DNA of 64,000 nucleotides from positions 1 through 64,000 of the forward strand of contig JAGSGJ010000008.1 in assembly GCA_023955225.1 (NCBI GenBank), given 5' to 3'. How positions within the stretch are numbered: position 1 is the first letter of the stretch; every line of letters begins with the position of its first letter. The translations under genes and the position numbers were made by a program. This document shows positions 15,655 through 25,038 of the stretch, in pieces. The stretch is from Sulfurovum sp. (GTDB lineage: Bacteria; Campylobacterota; Campylobacteria; Campylobacterales; Sulfurovaceae). Below the pieces are notes generated by a model. It searched no databases. It was not told the origin of the DNA and saw only the letters and a program-made list of their open reading frames with translations.

Positions 15655-17620
15655 CTCCTAATCGCTGATTGATGCTTTTGTACTCTGCTTGTAGTTCGTA
15701 AGGCATTAATTTATCTTGAAGTGCATGTCTGTCACCTTGATGTTCTTCTATGATTTTATCTATTTCCTCTTGTCTCTTCTGACTCAGTGGATTTTCCAGA
15801 ATCAATCCTTTTTTACCATATCCTCTAAATCCAGGAGGCATTTCCATCTTCATAATATCAAGTTCTTCATAAGCTAAAGTCGGTTCCAAATCATCTTCGT
15901 TGGCCCAGTAACTCAGTGTTCTGTTAAGCCAGTTTTCATCATCTCTCTTCAGATAATCTTCTCTATAATGTGCACCTCTGCTTTCAGTTCTATCTCTTGC
16001 CCCTTTGGCAACACATAGTGCTACTTTGAGCATCATCGGTACTTTGTAAGCCTCTTCAAGTTCTTGATTGAGAAGTCTATGTTTATTGGTAATATTGATA
16101 TTTTTTGTTTTTTTAAGTAGTACTTTTAGTTCTTCAACGGCTTCTTCCAAATCTTTTCCATTTCTAAAGATACCCACTTTATCTTGCATAATATTTCGCA
16201 TCTCATCTTTGATATCATAGATACTCTCTGTCCCCTCAAGTGCCAAAAGCTCATCAAGGTAGTTATCTTGCTTGGTTAATGCCTCTTGAACTATTTTTGT
16301 ATCAATATCAATATCAGTTTCTTTACAATAATCAGCAAAATAGTTACCCACGATCATACCAGAAACAACCGTTTCACTCACAGAGTTACCACCCAGTCTG
16401 TTGAAGCCATGCATATCCCAACATGCAGATTCACCACATGAGAAGAGTCCTTTGACGCTAACACTTTGTCCTTTTGGTGTGGTTCTGATACCACCCATTG
16501 AGTAGTGTTGCATTGGCTGAACAGGCATCCAACCTTTTTCACCTTCATCCGCAGGGTCAATACCATTAAATGTTTTACTAATATCTTGTACATCTCGTAG
16601 ATTTTTCTCTATATGCGCACGACCCAAAATAGAAATATCGAGCCATAGGTGGTCTCCATAAGGTGACTTCACACCTTTACCTTTTTTGATATGTTCCAAC
16701 ATTCTTCGGCTCACAACATCCCTGCTTGCCAGATCTTTTTTTTCAGGTTCATAATCAGGCATAAATCTATAACCATCTTTATCTCTTAGTACACCACCAT
16801 CTCCTCGACATCCTTCGGTCAGTAAAATACCAGAGGGAACGATAGGCGTTGGGTGAAATTGAATCGCTTCCATATTACCCAGATAAGCACCTGCATCTAA
16901 AGCAATAGCATGTCCTGTCCCTTTACAGATAGTAGCATTTGTAGACTGTTTATAGATACGACCATATCCACCGGTTGCGATCATGGTTCCTTTTGCCACA
17001 TAGGCAGTCAGGTCACCTTTTTTAAGATCACGTACAATCGCTCCAAAACATTGACCATTGTGGGTTATAAGAGAGATAGCTTCTTTTTTATCTTCTATGA
17101 CTACGCCTCGTTTCATGGCTTCATTTGTCACAGCATAGAGCATAGTGTGTCCAGTAGCATCTGCAGTATAACAGGTTCTCCACTTTTTTGTTCCGCCAAA
17201 GTCTCTTGCAGTAATGAGACCATGTGCTGCCTCTTTTTCCGTAATGGTTGTCTTTTCAGCATTAATGACAGTCTCTCTGTCACCTTTTTTAACGCGACTC
17301 CAAGGCACACCCCATGCAGCCAATTCACGTATTGCTTTGGGAGCAGTATTTACAAACATTCTAGCTACCTCTTGGTCGCAACCCCAGTCACTCCCTTTAA
17401 CCGTATCTGCAAAGTGAACATCTTCATTGTCACCCTCTCCCATAATACTATTTCCAAGACTCGCTTGCATTCCTCCTTGGGCAGCAGCAGAATGTGAACG
17501 CTTCACAGGAACGAGACTAAGAACAATAGTATCTAAACCCTTATCTGTTGTCGAAATTGCCGAACGTAAACCTGCTAATCCTCCACCAATGATCAGAGCG
17601 TCAGTATATTTAATTTGCAT
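15641..17620 (-). CDS. frdA: Fumarate reductase flavoprotein subunit
   Basis: Catalytic FAD subunit, 659 residues, the long Wolinella/Campylobacter form. FAD-binding GGGLAGLRSA near residue 12; RSHSAAAQGG with the histidine that usually binds FAD covalently; substrate-site segments FHPTPIVPSG, TEGCRGDGG and the catalytic-Arg region MQHYSMGGIRTT; FSCGESACWDMHGFNRLGGN; and SRGAHYREDY near the C-terminal domain. It overlaps frdC by 11 bp and frdB by 14 bp, so the three are one operon transcribed C-A-B. It reduces fumarate to succinate at the cytoplasmic face. Confidence 0.97.
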   Translation of the reverse strand: MQIKYTDALIIGGGLAGLRSAISTTDKGLDTIVLSLVPVKRSHSAAAQGGMQASLGNSIMGEGDNEDVHFADTVKGSDWGCDQEVARMFVNTAPKAIRELAAWGVPWSRVKKGDRETVINAEKTTITEKEAAHGLITARDFGGTKKWRTCYTADATGHTMLYAVTNEAMKRGVVIEDKKEAISLITHNGQCFGAIVRDLKKGDLTAYVAKGTMIATGGYGRIYKQSTNATICKGTGHAIALDAGAYLGNMEAIQFHPTPIVPSGILLTEGCRGDGGVLRDKDGYRFMPDYEPEKKDLASRDVVSRRMLEHIKKGKGVKSPYGDHLWLDISILGRAHIEKNLRDVQDISKTFNGIDPADEGEKGWMPVQPMQHYSMGGIRTTPKGQSVSVKGLFSCGESACWDMHGFNRLGGNSVSETVVSGMIVGNYFADYCKETDIDIDTKIVQEALTKQDNYLDELLALEGTESIYDIKDEMRNIMQDKVGIFRNGKDLEEAVEELKVLLKKTKNINITNKHRLLNQELEEAYKVPMMLKVALCVAKGARDRTESRGAHYREDYLKRDDENWLNRTLSYWANEDDLEPTLAYEELDIMKMEMPPGFRGYGKKGLILENPLSQKRQEEIDKIIEEHQGDRHALQDKLMPYELQAEYKSINQRLGDEDE

Positions 17621-18380
17621 TTTGTACCTCTATTTGTGGTATATATCTCTCACCATAATTTGCTTGATGTTCAGCTCCTATTTTCATATAGGCAAGAAGT
17701 GTAGCGACACCAAGTGTCAACATCACAGCGCTCAATATCCATTTTGCTTTTTTGAGACGTTTCCGGCTCTTTTTCGGATCATCACCTTCAAACCATCCCC
17801 ACTTAACACTCAATCTGTACAGACCGATCGCACCATGAAACTCAACAGCTGCAAGTAACATGATATAGAGTGGCCACATCATGTCACTGTAGACTCTGTC
17901 AGATGAAGCGTATGGGCCTATGTTACCTGGATTGGTTAACATGATATAGAGATGTACTGAACCCAAAAAGAAGAGTGCAAAACCTGTACCGACCTGAATG
18001 ATCCAGAGCTTTGTATCTCCGTGATTCATAAGATCTGAATGTGTTTTTAGACGTAGAACCTCTCTATAGGATATGGGGAATTTACGCAGAGCTAAAAAAG
18101 CATGAAATATAAAAATGATAAATACAACCAAGATAGTAATAAAAACGGGAATACTGCTTCCCCCCTCAAATAGAAAGCTAAGTTCAAAAGCTTTGGTGAC
18201 AGAGAACATAAAATCTTTACTAATCAGTATGGTGGAGACAAAAAGCATATGAAATATCATAAAAATGGCTAGAAATAAGCCTGTAGCACTTTGTAGAAAA
18301 TCGAGTCTTGCAGGTATTCGGCTCTTCTTTTTTTGAGTCGTTTGCCCTAAAAGACTTTCTACTATTTTCTCTTTAGACAT
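17610..18380 (-). CDS. frdC: Fumarate reductase diheme cytochrome b subunit
   Basis: Membrane anchor of the Wolinella-type fumarate reductase, 256 residues with five predicted membrane helices. Histidines in hydrophobic helices suit two b hemes: IFMIFHMLFV (about residue 43), IFIFHAFLAL, GSVHLYIML and VEFHGAIGLYRL. It oxidises menaquinol and passes electrons to FrdB. It is the first gene of frdCAB, so the promoter lies in 18381-18464. Length and single-subunit anchor fit the B-type enzyme, not the E. coli FrdCD pair. Confidence 0.95.
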   Translation of the reverse strand: MSKEKIVESLLGQTTQKKKSRIPARLDFLQSATGLFLAIFMIFHMLFVSTILISKDFMFSVTKAFELSFLFEGGSSIPVFITILVVFIIFIFHAFLALRKFPISYREVLRLKTHSDLMNHGDTKLWIIQVGTGFALFFLGSVHLYIMLTNPGNIGPYASSDRVYSDMMWPLYIMLLAAVEFHGAIGLYRLSVKWGWFEGDDPKKSRKRLKKAKWILSAVMLTLGVATLLAYMKIGAEHQANYGERYIPQIEVQNAN

Positions 18381-18440
18381 AGTGTAATCCTTTTTAAATT
18401 AATATATATATGTGGGTTTAAAAATATAATGAAATATTGC

Positions 18441-18461
18441 TAGGAAGCCAAATACTTCCTA
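18441..18461 (-). terminator. Hairpin after adk
   Basis: TAGGAAG/CTTCCTA, perfect 7-bp stem immediately after the adk stop on the minus strand; weak T content follows, so efficiency is uncertain. Confidence 0.55.
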
Positions 18462-18464
18462 CGA

Positions 18465-19046
18465 TTATGCAGGAAGAAGGGCTATTTGCTGTTGAAGAAA
18501 AGTATCGATCTCTTCTACCACAACATTCATTTCTTGTTCACCATTAATCACTTTGAGCAGGTTATTCTGATTATAGAACTCTTCAATCTCTGCAATTGTC
18601 TCTTGGTAGATTTTCATAGTGTTATTGAACAAATCCTCACTTTTAGATTCAGCACCACCTAACACACGTTCTCTGGCTACATCTTCACTTACTCTTATTT
18701 CAATCACAGAGCTAAGTTCGATACCATCCACATTATTAAGGCAGTCTGCAAAAAATTTCATTTGTTTCTCTTTTCTTGGAAAACCATCAAGTAATACAAT
18801 GTCCGTTGGTGCATTTCTGACTGCTCCTACAATAGTATCGATGACGATATCCGTAGGAACAAGTTCGCCACTTTCTATAAAACCTTTGTTAATTTTGCCT
18901 AATTTTGTCTCTTTTTCTACTTCACTTTTTAGTAGATCACCTGTAGAGTAATGGGTGATATCTGAGTGATTCTTGGCAATACTGCTGCCATCTGTTGTTT
19001 TTCCTGAACCGGGTGCCCCAATAAGAAGGATTAGCTTTTTTAACAT
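18465..19046 (-). CDS. adk: Adenylate kinase
   Basis: Equilibrates ATP + AMP with 2 ADP. The 193 residues fit the short-lid form common in Campylobacterota. P-loop GAPGSGKTT (10-18), AMP-binding STGDLLKSEV, LDGFPRKEKQM with the conserved Asp-Gly-Phe-Pro-Arg, and a short lid around RERVLGGAESKSEDLF with no zinc cysteines. It is a single gene divergent from argD, with its own hairpin downstream. Confidence 0.95.
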   Translation of the reverse strand: MLKKLILLIGAPGSGKTTDGSSIAKNHSDITHYSTGDLLKSEVEKETKLGKINKGFIESGELVPTDIVIDTIVGAVRNAPTDIVLLDGFPRKEKQMKFFADCLNNVDGIELSSVIEIRVSEDVARERVLGGAESKSEDLFNNTMKIYQETIAEIEEFYNQNNLLKVINGEQEMNVVVEEIDTFLQQQIALLPA

Positions 19047-19242
19047 TTTTTTCTCCTAAAATATTATATATTGAAATTATAACTAATCCAATGTTCAAAT
19101 ATAATTATATATTTTATATCATGGCTATAATTTGTAACAATGAATATAATGAGGAGAATTGTGTAAGCAATAATCATATTTTATCATCATAAAACAACAC
19201 TTTGCTATAATACTATTAAAGACTAAAACAGATGGAAAAAAA

Positions 19243-20427
19243 ATGAATTTAGAAGAACAAGATAAACAGTATGTACTGCAGACCTATACCCGTGATTATA
19301 CAAATTTTGTAAAAGGTGTGGGTTCTACGCTTTATGATGATAAAGGGAAAGACTATATAGACTTTGCCTCTGGTATAGGTGTGAATTCTGTGGGACATGG
19401 TAATGAGACGTTAACTGCAGCACTATGTGAGCAGGCTAAAAACATCATCCATATCTCAAACTTGCAGGTCATAGAACCACAAGCAAAGTTGGCGCAGAAG
19501 ATCGTAGAGTTAAGTGGTTATGACATGGGTGTTTTCTTTGCAAACTCTGGAGCAGAGGCCAATGAGGGTGCGATCAAAATAGCACGTAAATATGGCGAAA
19601 CCAAGTTTGATTACAAACGTTTTAAAGTGATCACACTAGAACACTCTTTTCATGGACGTACGATCACTACAGTGAAAGCCACGGGCCAAGAGAGCTTTCA
19701 TACACCAAACTTTTCACCGTATCCGGATGGGTTTTCTTATGAAAAATCTATAGAGGATGTCTATAAGGCCATCGATGATGAAACGGTAGCTGTACTGATA
19801 GAACTAGTACAAGGTGAGGGTGGTGTACAGCCTTTTGAAAAAGAAGAGATACAGAAGTTGGCAGCACATCTCAAATCCGAAGCTATTTTGCTTATCGTAG
19901 ATGAGGTGCAAACAGGTGTTTACCGAACAGGCGAGTTTTTAGCTTCAAATTTATATGAGATAGAACCTGATATCATTACTTTAGCTAAAGGTCTTGGTGG
20001 CGGAGTCCCTATAGGTGCAGTGATGACGAAACATAAAGAGATATTGAGCGCTGGAGATCATGGGAGTACATTTGGAGGTAATTACCTCAGTACTACTGCG
20101 GGACTTGCAGTTTTAGATGTATTACATCCTTTATATGATAATGGCATAATAGATGAAACATTGGTTTATTTTTCTCAGAAACTACAAGAAATAGTTTCAA
20201 AATATAATCACTTATTTGAAAAAGAAGTAGGATTAGGATTGATGCGAGGACTTCGTGCCAAAAGTGCTGATATTCAAGGAAATGTGATTAAAAATTGTAT
20301 GAGTGAAGGTGTCATTGTACTTAAAGCAGGACGTAATACAGTCCGTTTTCTGCCAAGTATTACAATCAGTAAAAATGAAATTGATGAAGGGTTTAAACGT
20401 TTTGAAAAAGCTATTTCTTCTTTGTAG
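19243..20427 (+). CDS. argD: Acetylornithine aminotransferase
   Basis: PLP enzyme of arginine synthesis making N-acetylornithine from the semialdehyde and glutamate (may also serve lysine synthesis). 394 residues, class III aminotransferase: FFANSGAEANEGAIKIARKY, LEHSFHGRT, IVDEVQTGVYRTGEF and the PLP-lysine motif ITLAKGLGGGVPIGA. argB lies separately at 35.4 kb. The last 44 bp overlap the start of the TolC-like gene in another frame, suggesting coupled translation. The ATG at 19243 is preceded by an A-rich tract with only a weak GGAAAA site. Confidence 0.93.
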   Translation: MNLEEQDKQYVLQTYTRDYTNFVKGVGSTLYDDKGKDYIDFASGIGVNSVGHGNETLTAALCEQAKNIIHISNLQVIEPQAKLAQKIVELSGYDMGVFFANSGAEANEGAIKIARKYGETKFDYKRFKVITLEHSFHGRTITTVKATGQESFHTPNFSPYPDGFSYEKSIEDVYKAIDDETVAVLIELVQGEGGVQPFEKEEIQKLAAHLKSEAILLIVDEVQTGVYRTGEFLASNLYEIEPDIITLAKGLGGGVPIGAVMTKHKEILSAGDHGSTFGGNYLSTTAGLAVLDVLHPLYDNGIIDETLVYFSQKLQEIVSKYNHLFEKEVGLGLMRGLRAKSADIQGNVIKNCMSEGVIVLKAGRNTVRFLPSITISKNEIDEGFKRFEKAISSL

Positions 20428-21598
20428 TTTATTGGTCTCATCGCTTATACATGCAGATGAATTGGGAGATATCCTCTCTGACAATAAAGAGTTACTCTTT
20501 GATTATCAGTTCCAAAGCAATGAGCTTGAGAGTGATATGCTTTCAAGGAGTTGGTTAAATCCTATAAGAGTGCAGTATAGCAAGGATTACTCTACACAGT
20601 TTACAGATGCAACTAGAAAGACAGGAAGGTACTCTGTCATCATAGACCAGCCTATATTTAGATCCGGTGGGATCTATTATGGTATTAAATACTCACAGGC
20701 ATTTCGTGATGCCAATAACGCAGAATTAACACTGCAAAAGCGTACTATGATAGGTGATGCGATCTCTATACTTTTCAACTTGAAAAAAACAAAGTTTGAA
20801 CAAGAAAAAATGAAGTATCAAATCAAAAATGATAGGATTGATATACGTCAAAAACGTGACAGTTATGAAGCAGGTTTATTAGACAGCAGTTTTTTGGATC
20901 AAGCCATTTTGAAAAAGAGTCAGGATGAAACTACACTTCTGCAGATGGAGTTAACTCTTATGGAGTTAAAACAGAGATTTTCGCTTTTAAGTGAGAAGGA
21001 TCCAAAAAATTTACGCCTCCCTGCATTAAAGTTGATGAGCAAGTCAAAGTACAGTGAAGAAAACCTTGAACTGAAAAGAGATAGATTGCGTGCTGAAGAA
21101 TCAGACTATAATGAAAAAGTGACATGGGCAAAGTATCTTCCAACAGTTTCCCTGCAAGGGCAATATACTGATGGAGATCTTAATCCATTCTTTTCAACGT
21201 CTGGTTTTGAAGAGAAGTATTACAATTACGGGTTTACTGTTTCTATGCCACTGGATATCAACTCATTTTCTGACATTGAGGCCAGTAAAGTAGAAAAGCT
21301 AAGAGCTGCAGTAGAAGTTCTAGATAGAAAAGACAGTGTAGATGAAGAGTATGATTGGATACATAACAGTTTGGATATCTTAGATAAAAAAATAAATTTG
21401 GCACAAAAAGATGAGAAAGTGTATAAAAGCCTGTATCGTTTAACCAAAAATCTTGCGGATGCAGGAGAGAAGACTTCTTTTGATGCGGATATTATGCATA
21501 ACTCTTTACAAATCAGAAAGATAGATCAGAAGATATATCAGATAGATAAGCAGATACAGTTATTAAAACTATATGTACGGGTGGAAAATGCAATTTAG
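20384..21598 (+). CDS. TolC-like outer membrane efflux protein
   Basis: About 404 residues. Signal peptide MKGLNVLKKLFLLCSLLVSS (cut near SLIHA-DELG) then long heptad-rich helices and beta stretches typical of outer membrane efflux factors: IIDQPIFRSGGIYYGIKYSQ near the first strands and a second pseudo-repeat with YYNYGFTVSMPLDINSFSDI. Start choice: ATG 20384 gives a proper signal peptide; TTG 20402 (MKKLFLLCS) is also possible; the longer frame from 20303 is not. It overlaps argD and then midA-like. Probable partners, the HlyD-like adaptor (12.5 kb) and RND permease (59 kb), are at other loci. Confidence 0.8.
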   Translation: MKGLNVLKKLFLLCSLLVSSLIHADELGDILSDNKELLFDYQFQSNELESDMLSRSWLNPIRVQYSKDYSTQFTDATRKTGRYSVIIDQPIFRSGGIYYGIKYSQAFRDANNAELTLQKRTMIGDAISILFNLKKTKFEQEKMKYQIKNDRIDIRQKRDSYEAGLLDSSFLDQAILKKSQDETTLLQMELTLMELKQRFSLLSEKDPKNLRLPALKLMSKSKYSEENLELKRDRLRAEESDYNEKVTWAKYLPTVSLQGQYTDGDLNPFFSTSGFEEKYYNYGFTVSMPLDINSFSDIEASKVEKLRAAVEVLDRKDSVDEEYDWIHNSLDILDKKINLAQKDEKVYKSLYRLTKNLADAGEKTSFDADIMHNSLQIRKIDQKIYQIDKQIQLLKLYVRVENAI

Positions 21599-22574
21599 CG
21601 CATACATGAATGAGTGGCTTTATGGTGAAGAGGGCTATTATAAACATTTTAAGGCCATAGGTAAATCTGGAGATTTCTATACATCGGTCAGTACAAGCAG
21701 CTTTTTTGGTGCGAGTATCGCTAATTATTTTTATTCACTTTTGAAAGAAGAAAAAGCAGATAAAAACGGTTGGCTGATAGAGATAGGTGCACACCAAGGG
21801 TATCTACTTTGTGACATGATACAGTGGCTTTATACCTGTGACCCTACTTTGGTACAAACACTTAAGTTTGGGATAGTGGAGCGTCAGCCTGAAGTGCAAA
21901 AGGCACAATTGGCTTATATTCAAGAGCGTTTTGGTGATGATATACAGATCACACACTTTAATGATATTGCAGAAGTGAAAGCAACCTATGCTTTTGTGGT
22001 AGCCAATGAAATTTTCGATGCTTTCCCTTGTGAACTTTTAAAAGATGAAAAGATAGCTTTGGTTAAAGAGCATAAGATAGAGTGGGAAGAAGCACCTTCT
22101 GAGATGTTGACATGGGCGAAGAAACATCATTTAACACAAGGTGAGATAGCCGTAGGCTATGAGGAATTTGCAAAAGAGATGGCAAGAGGTATAGAGAAAT
22201 GTGATTTTGTCTCTTTTGATTATGGTGAAAAGTATATACGTAATGATTTTTCTATACGTGTCTATAGAGCACATGAGACATTTCCTCTGTTTGATGAAGC
22301 ATTGACCTTGTCTGATTCCTATAAAAAAGATGATATTACGTATGATGTGAATTTTGGGCATGTGAGTGAAGCATTTGTAGAAGCAGGTTTTGAGGAAATG
22401 TGTTATGAGACCCAAGCACGTGCTTTAATACGTTTTGGGATCATTGATATTCTTGAACGCTTTGCCAAGCAGACAAGTCAAGTAAGATATGCGAGTGAAG
22501 CAGACAAGATAAAAACACTGATAGCCCCCACGATGATGGGAGATAGGTTTAAGTTAGTACATTTTAGAAAGTAG
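21588..22574 (+). CDS. MidA/NDUFAF7-family SAM-dependent methyltransferase
   Basis: 328 residues. The N-terminal substrate part has MNEWLYGEEGYYKH and SGDFYTSVSTSSFFG, the SAM site is WLIEIGAHQGYLLCDMIQWL, and the post-I acidic residue is in FGIVERQPEVQKAQL; VANEIFDAFPCELL corresponds to the family's conserved NE-x-x-DA-x-P motif. Mitochondrial NDUFAF7 methylates an arginine of a complex I subunit; a similar protein-arginine role here is inference. ATG 21588 (MQFSAYMNEW) is preferred over 21573 because it follows GGGTGGAAA. It overlaps the TolC-like stop by 11 bp. Confidence 0.82.
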   Translation: MQFSAYMNEWLYGEEGYYKHFKAIGKSGDFYTSVSTSSFFGASIANYFYSLLKEEKADKNGWLIEIGAHQGYLLCDMIQWLYTCDPTLVQTLKFGIVERQPEVQKAQLAYIQERFGDDIQITHFNDIAEVKATYAFVVANEIFDAFPCELLKDEKIALVKEHKIEWEEAPSEMLTWAKKHHLTQGEIAVGYEEFAKEMARGIEKCDFVSFDYGEKYIRNDFSIRVYRAHETFPLFDEALTLSDSYKKDDITYDVNFGHVSEAFVEAGFEEMCYETQARALIRFGIIDILERFAKQTSQVRYASEADKIKTLIAPTMMGDRFKLVHFRK

Positions 22575-22581
22575 TTTAGTA

Positions 22582-22956
22582 CTATCTTGTCGCCTTAAGC
22601 ATCTTACACCGTTTGATAGAAGCAGCTTCACTGCCAAACATCGCAGCATATTTATCGAACTTCTCTTGAGTTATCATGGCTATACACTCTTCTTTGTTCA
22701 TGATATCAGCAGTGGCTATAGCTGTTTGTTCAACTGTATCTACTGTTTCTTTCTTTTTTGTATCTTCAGGATACATATAGGCTGTATCAAAATTCGTATC
22801 ATCAACCTCTTTTAGTTTTATTTTTTTCTTTGGCGGAGGTGGGAGATACGTCTGTTCCACTAAATGTGGGGTATTTTTATCTTTATTTTCTACTGTAGGT
22901 TGGTCACATCCCCCTAAGAGCACTAGGATAGTAATGGTGACGATGCCATATTTCAT
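22582..22956 (-). CDS. Small lipoprotein, unknown function
   Basis: 124 residues. Lipobox VLLGGC around residue 17 after a hydrophobic signal (MKYGIVTITILVLLGGC) shows a lipid-anchored envelope protein. A proline/lysine-rich linker (LPPPPKKKIKLKEV) follows, then a charged middle and a C-terminal helical part with two cysteines (KEECIAMIT, IKRCKML). Start ATG 22956 is chosen because GAAGGAGAAG lies just upstream; a GTG six codons earlier precedes that site. I recognise no family. It converges on the methyltransferase with only 7 bp between stops. Confidence 0.75.
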   Translation of the reverse strand: MKYGIVTITILVLLGGCDQPTVENKDKNTPHLVEQTYLPPPPKKKIKLKEVDDTNFDTAYMYPEDTKKKETVDTVEQTAIATADIMNKEECIAMITQEKFDKYAAMFGSEAASIKRCKMLKATR

Positions 22957-23090
22957 ATCTTCTCCTTCGTTCACTACTGATATACTTATTGTAATATAAT
23001 CTACTGAGAATTACAACAATATTCACTAGAAAAATAAAGGATAAATGGATGAGAGTATGTATAAAATTTATTCTAAGGTAGGTGAAGTGG

Positions 23091-23441
23091 TCATTGGCTA
23101 ATGACTGCAACGGTGATAGCAAACCCACCATCATGGCTAATGGAGAGTGAACATACTTTGATCTGGTGTATTTTTTGTGCTTTTTGGCTTAGTGTAAATG
23201 TAGGTGCTCCACGGGAGTTTTTGGTGATGAGTATGTCATGAAATGAGAGTTCACTGCCAATGCCGCAACCCAATGCTTTTGAAATAGCCTCTTTAGCTGC
23301 CCAAAATCCAGCGATGGATGCGGTCTTTTGTACGAGCTCAATCTCTTGGGGGCTCAAAAAACGTTGTTTGAATTTATCACCAAATTGTGTTAATGATTTT
23401 TCTATTCTATTGATCTGTACAATATCTGTTCCTATTTTCAT
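23091..23441 (-). CDS. acpS: Holo-[acyl-carrier-protein] synthase
   Basis: Transfers 4'-phosphopantetheine from CoA to ACP. 116 residues; the family motifs are IGTDIVQINRIEKSL (Mg-binding Asp) and FWAAKEAISKALG (Glu-Lys of the active site), ending in SISHDGGFAITVAVI. It is located just downstream of radA on the same strand (45-bp gap). No unusual features. Confidence 0.95.
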   Translation of the reverse strand: MKIGTDIVQINRIEKSLTQFGDKFKQRFLSPQEIELVQKTASIAGFWAAKEAISKALGCGIGSELSFHDILITKNSRGAPTFTLSQKAQKIHQIKVCSLSISHDGGFAITVAVISQ

Positions 23442-23486
23442 AACAGTATTATATCTATAGAACCCTCTAATTAACCCTAGGTACTA

Positions 23487-24839
23487 TTACATCCACTCAA
23501 CTACTTTAGATACTTCATCTGCGATAAAACATTTAATATTTGTTTTTTCAAGAGGCTTATTGGGTATCACAGCTTTTGTAAACCCTTGTGTTTCTATCTC
23601 TTTTAGACGTTGAGTGAGACCTGAGACCTCGCGTATTTCACCAGTCAGGCTTACTTCTCCCAGAAACAGTGTTTCTGCACTCAGTTCTCTGTCTCTGTAG
23701 CTGCTTAAAATAGCTGCAATGATTGCAAGGTCAGCAGAAGGTTCATGTATTTTGATTCCTCCGGAAACGTTTATAAAGACATCATAGGTACCAAGAGGCA
23801 GATCAAGTTTCTTTTCCAGTAGCGCCAAGAGCATGCCTAGACGATTGTTATCAAAACCGGTAGAACTTCTTTTTGCATTTCCATAAGACTCTGAAACGAG
23901 GGCTTGTACTTCTACGATGATAGGACGGCTTCCCTCCATAATGACAGTGAGTGCAGAACCTGACTGAAGTTTTTCTTTGTTGAAAAACTTTCCTGCCATA
24001 CTTTTTGCATCGTTAAGACCTTCTTTATTCATTTCAAATATACCCACTTCATTGGTCGCACCAAAACGGTTTTTAAAACCGCGTAATAGACGTAGGTCAG
24101 AGTTAGTATCACCTTCGAAATATAAAACTGTATCTACCATGTGTTCAAGAACTCTAGGACCGGCGATGGAACCGTCTTTTGTGATATGACCAATGATAAA
24201 GATAGGTATATGTAAAGATTTTGCGATACGCATAAGCTCAAAAGTAATGGTGCGTACCTGAGTGACTGAACCAGGTGCAGAAGGCGTTTCATCAGAGTAG
24301 AGAGTTTGTATAGAGTCTATGACTATCAGTTCATAATTTTGATTGTTTATCTCTGAGAGGACAGAGCTAAGATTTATCTCTGGCAGAAGATAAAGGTTGT
24401 CATGGTTCGCATCCAGTCTGTTCGCGCGTAGTTTTATCTGTCCGGCAGACTCTTCTCCTGAGACGTAAAGGACTTTTCTTGTAGCTCTGGCAAGGTTCCC
24501 TGCTATCTTGAGTAAAAGGGTCGATTTTCCCACGCCGGGGCTACCACCTATGAGGGTAAGTGAACCCGGAACAATACCTCCACCCAGTACGAGATCAAGT
24601 TCTCCACTTCCGGAAGAAAAACGGACGATATTGTCTTCTTCTATCTGTGTAATAGGTTTTGCTTTGGGTAGGGATGAACCTGAAGCACTGGAGATTGAAG
24701 TTTCTTTCAAAAATTTAATTTGATCAGAACTCAGTTCGATCATTGTTTCCCATTGATCACAGGAAGTACATTTTCCCATCCATCTGGGAGATTGAAATCC
24801 ACATGCCTGACACTCAAATAATGTTTTTTTCTTTGCCAT
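23487..24839 (-). CDS. radA: DNA repair ATPase RadA (Sms)
   Basis: Branch-migration helicase that works with RecA in recombinational repair. 450 residues. Zinc finger CQACGFQSPRWMGKCTSCDQW-type at residues 10-30, RecA-like core with Walker A GGSPGVGKSTLL, Walker B LIVIDSIQTL, the RadA-specific KNRFGATNEVG motif, and the C-terminal Lon-like domain (PLGTYDVFINVSGGIKIHEP onward). ATG at 24839 has a plausible AAGGTTAATC site. Probably cotranscribed with acpS. Confidence 0.97.
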   Translation of the reverse strand: MAKKKTLFECQACGFQSPRWMGKCTSCDQWETMIELSSDQIKFLKETSISSASGSSLPKAKPITQIEEDNIVRFSSGSGELDLVLGGGIVPGSLTLIGGSPGVGKSTLLLKIAGNLARATRKVLYVSGEESAGQIKLRANRLDANHDNLYLLPEINLSSVLSEINNQNYELIVIDSIQTLYSDETPSAPGSVTQVRTITFELMRIAKSLHIPIFIIGHITKDGSIAGPRVLEHMVDTVLYFEGDTNSDLRLLRGFKNRFGATNEVGIFEMNKEGLNDAKSMAGKFFNKEKLQSGSALTVIMEGSRPIIVEVQALVSESYGNAKRSSTGFDNNRLGMLLALLEKKLDLPLGTYDVFINVSGGIKIHEPSADLAIIAAILSSYRDRELSAETLFLGEVSLTGEIREVSGLTQRLKEIETQGFTKAVIPNKPLEKTNIKCFIADEVSKVVEWM

Positions 24840-25008
24840 GATTAACCTTCTGTTCTATTATGATGGGTATTATAGGTATAAATGGCGAGAAAAGTAAAAA
24901 ATATGTCATATTGACATGTTTTCTAAAATATATCAATTTATATTGTGCCCTGACCGAAGGGATGAAATGCCCTTGGGGTGCATGTTTTTATTTTTTAATT
25001 GTTTTGGT

Positions 25009-25014
25009 TATAAT
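25009..25014 (+). promoter_or_regulatory. -10 box that fixes the plsC start
   Basis: TATAAT located 25 bases before GTG 25039 and well inside the longer open frame from 24916, which argues against translation from the upstream ATG. Confidence 0.5.
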
Positions 25015-25038
25015 TTCGGCATATACGAAGGAATCTTA

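Noticed and set aside
16910..17858. Long + strand frames opposite frdA and frdC
   Set aside because: They are shadows of strongly conserved genes on the minus strand and have low-quality compositions.
23044..23100. 18-codon + strand frame MDESMYKIYSKVGEVVIG with an AAAGGA site
   Set aside because: Very short, runs into the end of acpS on the other strand, and shows no family; chance or a remnant is more likely.
24916..25038. Longer N-terminus for plsC
   Set aside because: A TATAAT box and a good ribosome binding site lie inside it, favouring GTG 25039.
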